Shown in pieces: positions 16,107 to 25,524 of a DNA stretch of 64,000 bases; the first letter of the stretch is position 1; each line of letters begins with the position of its first letter. Origin of the DNA: LMUY01 sp965276785. Lineage in GTDB: Bacteria > Pseudomonadota > Alphaproteobacteria > Acetobacterales > Acetobacteraceae. Location: the NCBI GenBank assembly GCA_965276785.1, contig OZ255629.1, forward strand, positions 3,782,001 through 3,846,000, written 5' to 3'. The position numbers and the translations under genes were made by a program. Under the pieces are notes generated by a model, which saw only the letters and a program-made list of their open reading frames with translations, ran no database searches and was not told where the DNA came from.

Positions 16107-19091
16107 TCAGCTCTCGTCGTTGGTGTTCCGAGGGTCCCGCAACGGCCTGAGTTCACCACGGGCAATCTGGTCGGGCAGGATGAAGGCGTAGCGGCCGAGC
16201 ATGTTGATGTGGTCGAACCCAAGCGGCGAGAGCCGGGCCACGTCCTCGTCGCGCACGTCGAAGCCCTCGGCACGGAGCTGGTTCAGCGCTGCGTCCATGT
16301 AGATTGTGTTCCAGAGGACGATGACGTTTACCACCAGGCCAAGCGAGCCGAGTTGATCTTCCTGACCTTCGCGGTAGCGCTGCCGCAGTTCGCCGCGCTT
16401 GCCATGGAACACGACGCGGGCGAGCTGATGGCGGCCCTCCCCACGATTGAGCTGCACCAGGATGCGCCGCCGATAGGCTTCGTCGTCGATGAAGCGGAGC
16501 AGGTAGAGCGTCTTGATCAGCCGTCCCAGTTCCTCCAATGCGCGGGCCAGCTTGGTCGGGCGGTCCTTGGTTTGCAGGGTTCGAATCAGTCCAGCGGCCT
16601 GCACGGTGCCGAGCTTGAGCGAGCCGGCCAGGCGCAACAGGTCCTCCCAGTGCTGGATAATAAGCTTCATGTTGATGCGCTGGGCGGCCAACTCGTCCAG
16701 AGCGCCATAATCGGCTTTGCCATCCACGCGCCAGAACCTGGTGCCGCCGATATCGGCCAGACGCGGACTGAACTGGTAGCCCAGGAGGTGGAAGATGCCG
16801 AAGATCGTGTCGGTATAGGCCCCGGTGTCGGACATGATCTTGGTCGGTTGCAGCTCGGTTTGCTGCTCCAGCACCACGGAAAGTAGGGTCAGGCTGTCGC
16901 GCAGGGTGCCGGGCACGGTGATGCCGTTCAGCCCAGTGAACTGGTCGGAGACGAGATTGTAGAACGTGACCCCGCGCTCCTGGCCGTAGTAGCGAGGGTT
17001 CGGCCCCGAATGGATCGTGCGGACGGGCACCACGAACCGCAGCTCATCAGCCGAAGCCACGTCACCGCCGCCCCAGGCACGGGCGAGCGGGATGCGGTTC
17101 TGGGCTGCGACCAAGATGGCGTTCGTTCGGGTGAGCGTCTCGGCCCGAATGTAGTTCTGCCGCACCCAGCTCAGCCGTGAGCGGCGCAGCGCCGCGTTAT
17201 CGCGCCGGATCAGCGGCTCGAACCCGGTATTGCACGCTTCGGCCAGCAGCACGGCGCATAGGCTGGTGGCGACGCCGCCGGCACGTGCGCCGCCCTCGCT
17301 GGCATGGGTGAACCCGTCGGCAAAGCCGGTGCGAGCGTGCATTTCGAGCAGCAATTCGGGCAGATCCACCAGCGGCATGCGTGCGGCAACGGCCGCCTTG
17401 AGCGCAACTAGGCTGGGCAGCTCCTCCAGCTTGTCGAGGGCGGACAGCACCAGCTCGCCGCCGTCTACCTGCACAGCGGTGTTCTTGGGCAAATTCGCCG
17501 CGGCATCCTGATAGGCGGCGTCCAGGCGCTCAGCCAAACGCGCAACTTCGGCCGGCCCGTCGGTCGAGAGGCCCAGGGTGCGGCAGATGGACGGCCGCGC
17601 TGCTTCCCAGGCTGAACCCGCCAAAAGACCGATCCGCGGGTCGGCAAAGCGCAGGCTGGGTGACGCGAACAGGTCACGCCGCCGGATCCCGATCCGCATC
17701 GCATCGAGCAGGCAGAGCCGGTAACCAAGGCTGTCCACGCCGCCATCGGCGGCTTTGACCTGTCGCTTCCAGCCACTCGGCACGAAGCCGAGCGGTGCCG
17801 ACGGAGCCGGGCCGCGCCCATCGGTGCTGCGCAGATGGCGCGCCGCGTCCAGCGTTGGCTGTCCGGCCGGTGTGGCACCGAGGGAGACGGACCTCAGCAT
17901 GGCCGGCAGGAAGCGCAGCTTGCCGGGCTGGGCGCGAAGTTCGAGGAAGTAGAGATCGCCGGGCGGTCGCACGATGGCGTCGATCTGCTCCAGCGCCGCC
18001 GCGAGCATCGTGCGCGGCACGATTGCGAAGGCCGCCCCGCGCACGGCGCCGTCGTCTATCGCTTCGTCCATGAGCACCCCGCCAGCTTGGCGGAGCTGGA
18101 GAGCGGCGGCGTCGAGATCGCGGAGGGTGCGGAGCCGCGCTTTCTTGCCGACTTTGGCCGCGTCGGCGAACAGGGCGGTGACCACGATGTCAAACAGGTC
18201 GAGCACATCGTCCTGCGCGGTCGCCTCAAGTGTCCGCACGAAGGCGAGCAGCGTCGCTGTGCGCCGCTCCAGCGGCATGCGCGCTACGGCTTGGGCCTTG
18301 GCGACGGTCGCAAACCGGGCCAGCGCTGTGACCCGGCCCGGCGGCACGTGATCGGTGGTTGGCAGGCCCAGCGTCAGCACCCGGACCTCGTCCAGGCGAC
18401 TGACGGCGCGGGACAACTCGGCACCGCTGCGTAGGTAGGGACCGTCCCGAAGGCGGTCGAGCGGGCTGGGACGGCCGCCCTCTCCTGCGATCAGCAGGGC
18501 ATCAAGCTTCGCGCGCTGTTCGTGTGTCACATCACGGGCGAGCGTGCGCCACAGGCGACGAGCGGCCCGGGCGCGAATGCGGGCGACCAGGCGCTCAAGA
18601 GCGGACGCGCCAGGGAGCAGCACCTTCTCCGTTACCAGCCAAACGGTCGCGCGGTCGAACAGCACGCTCGGCCGGTCCGTGCCGGTCCAGCACAGCGCGT
18701 AAAGCCAGCGCGTCAGGCGGAAGTGGACGAAGGGGTCAGTGAACTCGCGGTAGCCAAACCCGGCCCGGATTTCCCTGGCATGCTGCCAACGGGCCCGGCC
18801 CTCGCGATACAGAGCGAGACAGCCAAGATCGGAAATCCCGAGTTGGCGCGCCAGGTCGTTGGTAACGCCCGCCGGCACATCGACCGGGTCATCCAGGAAG
18901 GTCCCCAAAAACCGCACCGTGCCAAGCTGCACGGCAAAGCCCAGCCGCATGTGATCCCAGCGTTTGGCGGTAGCCAGTTCGCGGTCGGCATCGTCGAGGT
19001 GGAAGTGGCGGGCAAGTTGATCCGTGCTGGGCTCACCGGCGTAGCGGCCGTAACGGCGCTCCTGCTCTGCCGTCAGAAAGGAAACTGGCAC
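16107..19091 (-). CDS. tnpA: Tn3-family transposase
   Basis: A 994-residue DDE transposase, normal for the Tn3 family (about 990). GTG 19091 gives MPVSFLTAEQERRYGRYAGE, the usual N-terminus. The C-terminal catalytic half is intact, with TKIMSDTGAYTDTIFGIFHL (acidic residue), QFSPRLADIGGTRFWR and a final block QLRAEGFDVRDEDVARLSPL that ends in HINMLGRYAFI. It catalyses replicative transposition at the terminal repeats; its last codons run into the left terminal repeat. The recombinase gene stop lies 7 bases upstream. Confidence 0.96.
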   Translation of the reverse strand: MPVSFLTAEQERRYGRYAGEPSTDQLARHFHLDDADRELATAKRWDHMRLGFAVQLGTVRFLGTFLDDPVDVPAGVTNDLARQLGISDLGCLALYREGRARWQHAREIRAGFGYREFTDPFVHFRLTRWLYALCWTGTDRPSVLFDRATVWLVTEKVLLPGASALERLVARIRARAARRLWRTLARDVTHEQRAKLDALLIAGEGGRPSPLDRLRDGPYLRSGAELSRAVSRLDEVRVLTLGLPTTDHVPPGRVTALARFATVAKAQAVARMPLERRTATLLAFVRTLEATAQDDVLDLFDIVVTALFADAAKVGKKARLRTLRDLDAAALQLRQAGGVLMDEAIDDGAVRGAAFAIVPRTMLAAALEQIDAIVRPPGDLYFLELRAQPGKLRFLPAMLRSVSLGATPAGQPTLDAARHLRSTDGRGPAPSAPLGFVPSGWKRQVKAADGGVDSLGYRLCLLDAMRIGIRRRDLFASPSLRFADPRIGLLAGSAWEAARPSICRTLGLSTDGPAEVARLAERLDAAYQDAAANLPKNTAVQVDGGELVLSALDKLEELPSLVALKAAVAARMPLVDLPELLLEMHARTGFADGFTHASEGGARAGGVATSLCAVLLAEACNTGFEPLIRRDNAALRRSRLSWVRQNYIRAETLTRTNAILVAAQNRIPLARAWGGGDVASADELRFVVPVRTIHSGPNPRYYGQERGVTFYNLVSDQFTGLNGITVPGTLRDSLTLLSVVLEQQTELQPTKIMSDTGAYTDTIFGIFHLLGYQFSPRLADIGGTRFWRVDGKADYGALDELAAQRINMKLIIQHWEDLLRLAGSLKLGTVQAAGLIRTLQTKDRPTKLARALEELGRLIKTLYLLRFIDDEAYRRRILVQLNRGEGRHQLARVVFHGKRGELRQRYREGQEDQLGSLGLVVNVIVLWNTIYMDAALNQLRAEGFDVRDEDVARLSPLGFDHINMLGRYAFILPDQIARGELRPLRDPRNTNDES

Positions 19092-19098
19092 CGGTTGA

Positions 19099-19689
19099 TC
19101 AGCGACCGAGCAGCTTGCGGGCGCGCGGCTTCGCCCGTCCCTCGCCGTCGACGTAGCCGTACAACGTGCTGACAGAGATGCCGAGCTGCTCGGCCACATC
19201 GCCAGCGATGTTGCTCCGGTCAGCCATCATGGTCATGGCTGTGCGCAGCTTGGCGCGCGTCATCAACCGCGGCCTGCCGCCGGTTCGGCCACGTGCCCTG
19301 GCGGCGGCGAGACCGGCCAGTGTGCGCTCCTTGATCAGGTCGCGCTCAAATTCGGCCAGGGTGGCAAAAATGCCGAACACCAGACGACCTGTGGAACTGG
19401 TCGTGTCGATCCCTCCGGTCAGTACCTTGAGGCCAATTCCTTTTGCCTGAAGTCCGCCGACCAGTTCGACCACATGGCCGATCGAGCGGCCGATCCGGTC
19501 GAGCTTCCAGACCACCAGGGCGTCACCGGCGCGTAGCTGGTCGAGAGCCTTGGTCAACCCGGGCCTGTCGGTGACGACCCCGCTGCAAACGTCCTCATAC
19601 AGCCGCTCGCAGCCCATGCTCTCCAAGGCATCGCGCTGAAGCGCAAGGTTCTGCTCGGCCGTCGACACTCGCATGTAGCCGACCAGCAT
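19099..19689 (-). CDS. tnpR: Serine recombinase (resolvase) of the Tn3 transposon
   Basis: A 196-residue resolvase/invertase-family recombinase that resolves Tn3 cointegrates. The catalytic serine is in VGYMRVSTAEQN, followed by WKLDRIGRS and LAEFERDLIKERTLAGL. The C-terminal helix-turn-helix reads VAEQLGISVSTLYGYV. ATG 19689 is preferred to the longer frame from 19710. Its recombination site should lie in the 177-bp spacer to the TetR gene (19690-19866). Confidence 0.94.
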   Translation of the reverse strand: MLVGYMRVSTAEQNLALQRDALESMGCERLYEDVCSGVVTDRPGLTKALDQLRAGDALVVWKLDRIGRSIGHVVELVGGLQAKGIGLKVLTGGIDTTSSTGRLVFGIFATLAEFERDLIKERTLAGLAAARARGRTGGRPRLMTRAKLRTAMTMMADRSNIAGDVAEQLGISVSTLYGYVDGEGRAKPRARKLLGR

Positions 19690-19866
19690 CGCTAATCCCC
19701 CTCGGTCCAAAAACTAACTGAGCAGGGTTTGCAGGGTAGAGATAGATGCATGAGTTATTGCATCAGGGACGGTTTCGAAAGTCTCGGGAACCCACGGGTC
19801 AGCCGGTCCGCATCAAACGGTGGTTTTCTGCACACCTGTCGCCGAGTTGGGGAAAACGTGCTTCGG
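19690..19866. other. Probable res site region of the transposon
   Basis: The spacer upstream of the recombinase gene, where Tn3-family res sites usually lie. It contains short imperfect inverted repeats, for example GATGCATGAGTTATTGCATC near 19745. No gene is supported here. The assignment rests on position, not on a recognised res sequence. Confidence 0.35.
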
Positions 19867-20487
19867 CTATTGGCCGGCGTGGTAGCGAAGGCTATCCGCG
19901 AAGAGGGCGACCATGCGCTGAGCATAGTCGAGCCGTGTGTCATGGGCTGCCAGGCAAAGGCTTGAGACCGCATCCAAGAATTCGTCCGGATCAACGTCGG
20001 CGCGTGCCTCCCCGGCTGTGACAGCGGCTTGCAAAAGACGACGGAACGCCGGGTGGATGTGCTGAACGCGACGCGCACCGATGCTGTCGAACGCCGGATC
20101 GCCAAGCATGAGGGCCCGCGCGAGCCCTCGCTTGGTCACTGCAAGGGCGGAGAATTCCCGAAGCCACAGTACCAGGGCCACGAAGGGAGGGTGCTTTGCC
20201 GCGAAAACCTCGGCGGAGGCGGCGCACGCGTCCAGTTCCTGGTGGAACACCGCAGCGACGAGATCGGCACGACGCGGGAAATGCCGATACAGCGTGCCCA
20301 CTCCAACGCCGGCTCGTTCCGCAATCTGGCGGACCGGGGCGTCCAGTCCGGTTTCCGCAAAGACCGCCTTCGCCGCTGCCAGGAGTTCCCCCATGTTGCG
20401 TTGTGCGTCGGCGCGCACGGGCCGCTCCTGCGGGAGCAGACCGGTGGATCGGTGATCCTTGCTGTGTCCTGCGTCGTCCAACGGCAT
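19867..20487 (-). CDS. TetR-family transcriptional repressor
   Basis: A 206-residue regulator. The N-terminal DNA-binding part is AAKAVFAETGLDAPVRQIAE followed by RAGVGVGTLYRHFPRRADLV, the standard TetR helix-turn-helix; the ligand domain follows. It is divergent from the hydrolase gene, and a 12-bp perfect palindrome lies between them, so it probably represses both. It is cargo of the Tn3 transposon. Confidence 0.92.
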   Translation of the reverse strand: MPLDDAGHSKDHRSTGLLPQERPVRADAQRNMGELLAAAKAVFAETGLDAPVRQIAERAGVGVGTLYRHFPRRADLVAAVFHQELDACAASAEVFAAKHPPFVALVLWLREFSALAVTKRGLARALMLGDPAFDSIGARRVQHIHPAFRRLLQAAVTAGEARADVDPDEFLDAVSSLCLAAHDTRLDYAQRMVALFADSLRYHAGQ

Positions 20488-20500
20488 CTCGCTTGCAAAC

Positions 20501-20533
20501 GGAACATGCTCCGGATAGAATGGAGCATGTTCC
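20501..20533. promoter_or_regulatory. Palindromic operator for the TetR repressor
   Basis: A perfect 12-bp inverted repeat, GGAACATGCTCC and GGAGCATGTTCC, with a 9-base spacer. It lies 13 bases upstream of the TetR start and about 105 bases upstream of the hydrolase start, the typical site for a divergent TetR operator. Confidence 0.75.
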
Positions 20534-20638
20534 GGTTAAGCTTGGCTATCGCAGCGTGGTCGCCCTGGCAATCCGCCGTCGCGGCAGAACCTCAGGGTGC
20601 GAAACGCCTTTCCGATCCGGGTCGCAGGAGGAACTGCT

Positions 20639-21598
20639 ATGAGTGAGCCGACCGTCATGCCCGACCGGGCGCCCGTGCCACGGGCAACCCCGTTCATCTC
20701 GTTCAGCCCTGTGACGCTGGCGCCGCCGGGGCGGGCGGCCCAAATAGAACTCCGCGTAGCGGCTTCGGCGACCGGCGGAGAGCTGCCCATTATCCTCCTC
20801 TCCCATGGCCACGGCGCATCCAACTTCATCGCCTCGATGCGCGGCTACGGGCCGCTGGTGGACTTCTACGCCGCGCACGGATTCGTCGTGATCCAGCCGA
20901 CGCATCTGGACTCCAAGACCCTGGCGCTCGACCCGAACGGGCCGGAAGGAGCGCTGTTTTGGCGTTCGCGCGCACAGGACATGCACTTCATCCTCGACCA
21001 ACTCGACGAGATCGAGGCCGCTGTGCCAGGCCTGAAGGGGCGGTTGGACAAGGAGCGGGTCGCTGCGGTCGGGCGCTCATTGGGCGCGCATACCGTCGCC
21101 ATGCTGGCGGGCATGACAGTCACGGACAGCAAGTCGGGGGAAGTCGTCAACCTGACGGAGCCCCGCATCAAGACCGCGGTTATGTTCTCGCCCCCTGGCG
21201 ACCCTGCGGATCGTGCCGCCTGGGTCCGGGAGCACTATCCCGAGCTTTCCGGCAACGACTTTTCGGGCATGAACCTACCCTCGCTGATCGTGACGGGCGA
21301 CCAGGACTTTAACAAACGGTTCTCCGAGCGCCCAGACTGGCGCGCCGATGCCTACCGCCTGAGCCCCGGGCCAAAGTGCCTGGCGACACTGTCCGGTGCT
21401 GGGCACATATTCGGCGGTATCTCGGGGTATGACGCCAAGGAGGCTTCTGACGAGAACCCGAGGCTGGTAGCGGCTATCCAGCGGATGACGTGGGCCTATC
21501 TCCACTCCGGCCTGTACCCGGACGACCCCGCGTGGCGGGAGATCATTGAAGCGCAGAAGATTGCTGCCGATCTACCTGGCCGCCTGGAGTGCAAGTGA
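20639..21598 (+). CDS. Alpha/beta hydrolase (dienelactone hydrolase/acetylhydrolase-like), transposon cargo
   Basis: A 319-residue alpha/beta hydrolase. The oxyanion region PIILLSHGHGASNF and the nucleophile elbow AAVGRSLGAHTVAM are clear; the acid (TGDQDFN) and the catalytic histidine in LSGAGHIFGG complete the triad. No signal peptide is seen. ATG 20639 follows a strong AGGAGG. It is divergent from the TetR gene. The substrate is unknown; hydrolysis of an ester-type xenobiotic is an inference from the regulator pairing. Confidence 0.85.
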   Translation: MSEPTVMPDRAPVPRATPFISFSPVTLAPPGRAAQIELRVAASATGGELPIILLSHGHGASNFIASMRGYGPLVDFYAAHGFVVIQPTHLDSKTLALDPNGPEGALFWRSRAQDMHFILDQLDEIEAAVPGLKGRLDKERVAAVGRSLGAHTVAMLAGMTVTDSKSGEVVNLTEPRIKTAVMFSPPGDPADRAAWVREHYPELSGNDFSGMNLPSLIVTGDQDFNKRFSERPDWRADAYRLSPGPKCLATLSGAGHIFGGISGYDAKEASDENPRLVAAIQRMTWAYLHSGLYPDDPAWREIIEAQKIAADLPGRLECK

Positions 21599-21612
21599 GG
21601 TCGCCGCCGCCT

Positions 21613-22674
21613 TAGACTCAAATCGCTTTGACTGGAATCGCAGTTTTCTCCTTCCGAAACGGGAGCGACGTGTGATTCGAAGGCTTCCGGCTGATACCGG
21701 AGGCGAGGATGGCGTGGCGGCGTGGACAGGCCTACGGGCAGGACTTGCGGGATCGGGTGCTGGCATGCCGCGATCTGACCTTGGTGCAGGCGGCAACGCG
21801 CTTTGGCGTGAGCCCGTCTTATGTTTCGAAAGTGCGGGCCCGGCTTCGCGAGCTCGGCGATCCGGCCCCTGGCCCGCAGCATGGCCATGTTCCGTTGCGA
21901 TTGGCCGGCGTCACCAAGGACTTGGCAGCACAAATCCATCGGTTTCCAGATGCCACGTTGGACGAGCTGCGGTTGTGGCTGTCGCAAACCCACAAAGTCA
22001 GTGTGAGCTACTCCGTAATGTGGAAAGTCGTCGCCCGGCTGGGCCTGACATATAAAAAAAGCACCTGCAGGCCGAGGAACAGCGGCGCGAGGACACCGCC
22101 GAAGCGCGCCGACAATGGGCGGCGCGCCAGCTCACTCTCAATCCAGCGCGCCTTGTCTTCCTCGATGAAACCTGGGCCACGACCAACATGACCCGCACAC
22201 GCGGCCGGGCACCACGGGGCGAGCGCCTGGTCGGCATCGTCCCGCACGGCCATTGGCACACAACCACCTTCCTGGCCGGCCTGCGCACAACCGGCTTGAT
22301 TGCTCCGTTGGTGCTGGACAGCGCGATCAACGGAGCGGCGTTCCTCGCCTACATCCAGCAGTTCCTGGTCAAGGAACTCAAGCCAGGCGACGTCGTGGTG
22401 CTCGATAACCTCAGCTCGCACAAGGTGAGCGGCGTGCGCGAGGCCATCGAGGCTGCCGGTGCGAGCCTGATCTATCTGCCGCCCTACAGTCCAGACCTCA
22501 ACCCGATCGAGCTGACGTTCTCCAAGTTCAAACGCCTGCTTCGCGATGCGGCCGAACGCACCATCGAGGACCTCTGGACCGCAATCGGCCGCCTGCTCAA
22601 GCGCTTCACCCCGCAGGAGTGCGCCAACTACATCCGACACTGCGGGTTTGCACAGTCAGAACGATAAGGGTCTA
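21613..22674 (+). mobile_element. IS630-family insertion sequence nested in the Tn3 transposon
   Basis: About 1.06 kb, bounded by TA at both ends as expected for IS630/Tc1-mariner elements. The imperfect terminal inverted repeats match at 17 of 22 positions, starting TAGACTCAAATCGC on the left and TAGACCCTTATCGT on the right (reverse complement). It carries a transposase in two overlapping frames. It sits just behind the hydrolase gene, near the right end of the Tn3 unit. Confidence 0.85.
21709..22667 (+). CDS. IS630-family transposase, probably made by -1 frameshifting
   Basis: Frame A starts MAWRRGQAYGQDLRDRVLAC and holds the helix-turn-helix QAATRFGVSPSYVSKVRARL. Frame B holds the catalytic DDE triad: LVFLDETWATTN, VVVLDNLSSHK and YSPDLNPIELTFSKFK. 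The frames join at a run of seven A bases around 22055-22061 (TATAAAAAAAGC), where a -1 slip gives KHLQAEEQRREDTAEARRQW. A programmed frameshift is known in several IS630 members; an inactivating mutation is the alternative. Confidence 0.85.
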
Positions 22675-22799
22675 GAGCCTCAGATGCGGATGTCCCCAAA
22701 GGAAATGAGGCGGCGCAAGGACCGCTTCGTGTCGAAGTTCGGCGGCAGTTGCCGACCCCAACCACGTCAATCTGTCGGAATGGATATGGCTTCGATCAT
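22675..22799. other. Residual transposon sequence between IS630 and right terminal repeat
   Basis: 125 bp with a short open stretch (MRMSPKEMRRRKDRFVSKFG) that is not recognised as a gene. It is probably the remnant between the IS630 insertion point and the transposon end. Confidence 0.4.
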
Positions 22800-22837
22800 C
22801 TGAATCGAACTTTCGGTTCCGCTGCTACCGGACCCCC

Positions 22838-22842
22838 ATGAT
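22838..22842. repeat. 5-bp target-site duplication, right copy (ATGAT)
   Basis: Second copy of ATGAT, directly after the GACCCCC end of the transposon. With the left copy it shows that the insertion occurred by transposition into an intact rtcB reading frame. Confidence 0.93.
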
Positions 22843-23883
22843 CACCGCGTCGTCGGCCATGGAGCCGCCGACGAAGCCGCGCTGGCCGGGCCAGGCCGGG
22901 GTGGCGCCCTTCCGCACCACCCAGAGATCCCGACCGGCATGCGTCTCCCGCCAGGCGTAGTTGTGGTGATTGTGCACCCTATCGGTCACCGCGCCGCCGA
23001 TGATCTGGCGCACCCGCTCCACCACCCATTCCCGCCCGGCATAGGCGTAGCGGCCGGCCAGCTCCATGGCGGCGATGTAACGGCGCCCCAGTTCGCTGTC
23101 TTCGTTCACCACGGCGGGCGGCACGTGCATGCCGTCCTTGCCGCCGGCCGCCTTGAGGTAGCGAGTGGCGCTGGTGTGCCCCAGTCCACGGCTACCGAAA
23201 TGGACGCCGATCCAAACGAATCCGGCCTCGTCTGTCATCAGGTCCACGTAGTGGTTGCCGCTTCCGACCGTGCCCAATTGGGCCGCGGCCTTCTGCCGGT
23301 AGGCGCCCATGTCGGACGCAGCCCACGCCTCACCGTCGTCCAGTAGGGCATGCTCCACCCGTTCGGCGTTGGCGCGGCCAACCCCGAACGAGATCACCCG
23401 GCGTATATCGCCCAGGATGGCGGCAGCACGATCGCCGACGGCGGCGAACGGCGTGTCCAGCCGGACGGCCAGGTTGCCGCAGCCGATGTCAAATCCCACG
23501 CCGGAGATGCTGATCTGCCGCTTGTAGGCGATTACGCCGCCGACCGGCTGCGCGTAGCCCAGGTGACCATCGGCGCACACCACGCCGGCAACCACGTTGC
23601 CAACGCCCATGCAGTTGCGCATCTGGCCGAGCGTAGCTTCCTCGTGCGGGCCGAACACAGTCAGCGGCGCGTCCGCGTAGGCAGCTTCCTGGGGCGGCAG
23701 CTCGACCGTGGCGATGCGCTCGGCACTCCGCTCGGCGCGGGCGGCGTCGCGGAAGCTGCACCAGGCCGGCCAGCCGCGGCCGCCTTCCGCCTCGCCGGGC
23801 CGTGCGACACGGGCATCGGGGTCGAGGCCGGCGGCAATCGCCAGCTCACGGGCACGCTCTTCGAAGGCACTCGGGCGACGCAT
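22838..23883 (-). pseudogene. rtcB: rtcB 5' fragment (N-terminal three quarters of RNA ligase RtcB)
   Basis: RtcB joins 2',3'-cyclic phosphate and 5'-OH RNA ends in tRNA splicing and RNA repair. This fragment keeps the metal site: Cys135 in GVGFDIGCGN, His211 in TVGSGNHYVDL, His228 in IGVHFGSRGLGH and the HNHHN block. It ends GGSMADDAVIMGVR, where reading passes into the transposon repeat and stops at TAG 22825. The guanylated histidine is lost, so activity is not expected. It is the gene after rsr (37-base gap), as in rsr-rtcB operons. Confidence 0.93.
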
Positions 23884-23920
23884 GATCAGTCTCCAGTCCT
23901 CAGTCGTCGGACATCAGTGT

Positions 23921-25501
23921 TCAATTGCGGATGAAGTCCGCGATGGCGGCGAGGGCGGCAGTGTCGAAGCCGACCACATCCAGCATGCCGGCGTCGTCCG
24001 GGTCGGCGATGCTGAACCCATTGGACACCAGCCCCACCACCACGAGCTTGGCGGCGATGCCGGTCCGCTCGCGATACCGGCGCAACGCCTGCACCGGGTG
24101 GATTGCTCCGGCCCAGGTCTCGCTGTCCGTGTAGACAACGAAGGCGTCGGCCGGGATGCCCCGCTTCAGCGCATACAGCATCGGCTGGGCGCAATCGGTC
24201 CGCTCGAACGGCAGGCCCGACACGGCGCGCACCGCATCGTCCAACCGCATCGACGGCGACAACGGCAACGGCACCATACCCCCGGTGAAGCCCACGATGT
24301 GGGTCTGGGGCTCGGTCGCCGCCGTCACCAACGCCATGGCCGCGGACGCCTCGCGCGGGGTCAGCAAGGACCCGGCGACCCGCCCTAGGCCCATGGAGCC
24401 CGACACGTCCAACGCCAGCAGCAGCCGCTTGCCGGTCGGCTCGACGGCCCGAAAGGCGGTGTAGAACGCCGCGTTCAGGCCATCGACCACCGCCTGCACC
24501 GGCTCCCACACCAGTCCGCCACGATCCCCCCGGCCCTGCGCATAGGTGCGCAGCGCCAGCAGGATCGCCAGCGGGTGCAGCCGTGCCTTGGCGATGCGAT
24601 CGGCGTCACCAAGGGCGGACAGCACCAGCGGCAACTGGTCGCCCAGCGGACGCAGCACGCCCACGGCCGTGAGCTTGGCCAGCGAGCGGACCAAGGCTGT
24701 CAGCGGCATGCGGTCGAGCAGCGCCTGCCACACCGCCGGGTCGTTCAGCAGCGCCGTCGGCACCGCCTCCCGCGGCAGGTCGTGCCCGCGGATCAGCGCT
24801 GCCGCTGCTGCCCCGTCCGTGGTCTGGCCGAGCGCCACGGCTGCCCGCACGAAGGCGGAAAGCGCCTCACCCTCATTGCCACGGCACGCCCAGTCCAGTA
24901 GCGCCGCCCGTGCCGGGTCGGACACCTCCGGATGGGATAGCCGCAGCAGGTCGCGGTGCGACCAGCCCCCGCGCTGGCGATACTTCACCAACTGATAGGC
25001 AAGCCGTTCCGCCGGCTGCGCAGCGTACCACGCTCCCACGGCCCGGCGCAGTGCCCGTCCCCAGCCACGCGCTCCCTCGACGAAAGCGGCAAACTGGAAC
25101 AGATGGGTGCCGGTTCGGGCGACGCGGGGCAGCGCTGCCAGGGCAGCCCGGCGGGTGCCGAGGTCCTCGGCCGCGGCGGCGAGCGCGAGGGCGAACAGCG
25201 CTGGGTCGTTCTTGGGCGCCCGCCCCTCCTCGCTGACCGCGACGATGCGCGCCACCGCCCGGTCGCCATCGGCTGCGATGGCACGCAGCACGGCGGTGGC
25301 GTTGTCGCGGGTAAGCACGGCCTCGCCGGCGTAGTAGCTGCCGCCCTCGGAGCCGAGCACAAGGAAGCGGTCCAACCGCGCCCAGTCATCGACCGGGAAA
25401 GTATAGCCGCCCGCGCTGTTGGGTAGGGTGCCGGGGATCGGCGCCGACTGCGGCAGGATGGCCGCAACCCGGCGAGTGAGGATGGAAAGGTAGTTCGTCA
25501 T
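23921..25501 (-). CDS. rsr: TROVE-domain protein, Ro60 orthologue (Rsr)
   Basis: A 526-residue ring-shaped RNA-binding protein, orthologue of Ro60 (538 in human). It binds Y RNAs and, through them, RNA exonucleases in RNA quality control. The N-terminal TROVE HEAT-like repeats include the conserved YQLVKYRQRGGWSHRDLLRL; the C-terminal von Willebrand A domain has the MIDAS motif LLALDVSGSMG and TDCAQPMLYALKRG. ATG 25501 has an ACGAGG ribosome site. It sits between a Y-RNA array and rtcB on the same strand, the hallmark of a bacterial Ro60/RtcB RNA-repair operon. Confidence 0.95.
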   Translation of the reverse strand: MTNYLSILTRRVAAILPQSAPIPGTLPNSAGGYTFPVDDWARLDRFLVLGSEGGSYYAGEAVLTRDNATAVLRAIAADGDRAVARIVAVSEEGRAPKNDPALFALALAAAAEDLGTRRAALAALPRVARTGTHLFQFAAFVEGARGWGRALRRAVGAWYAAQPAERLAYQLVKYRQRGGWSHRDLLRLSHPEVSDPARAALLDWACRGNEGEALSAFVRAAVALGQTTDGAAAAALIRGHDLPREAVPTALLNDPAVWQALLDRMPLTALVRSLAKLTAVGVLRPLGDQLPLVLSALGDADRIAKARLHPLAILLALRTYAQGRGDRGGLVWEPVQAVVDGLNAAFYTAFRAVEPTGKRLLLALDVSGSMGLGRVAGSLLTPREASAAMALVTAATEPQTHIVGFTGGMVPLPLSPSMRLDDAVRAVSGLPFERTDCAQPMLYALKRGIPADAFVVYTDSETWAGAIHPVQALRRYRERTGIAAKLVVVGLVSNGFSIADPDDAGMLDVVGFDTAALAAIADFIRN

Positions 25502-25524
25502 GGCCCGCCTCGTGTCGCAAAGGA

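Larger units (their letters stand above)
16074..22837. mobile_element. Tn3-family transposon inserted in rtcB (6764 bp)
   Basis: A complete unit transposon. Terminal inverted repeats of 37 and 38 bp (16074-16110 and 22800-22837) begin GGGGGTC and share GGAACCGAAAGTTCGATTCA, differing by one indel and one substitution. It is flanked by the 5-bp duplication ATGAT. It encodes a Tn3 transposase and a serine recombinase at the left end, and a TetR regulator with a hydrolase plus a nested IS630 element at the right. The insertion separates the guanylation histidine from the rest of RtcB. Confidence 0.95.
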
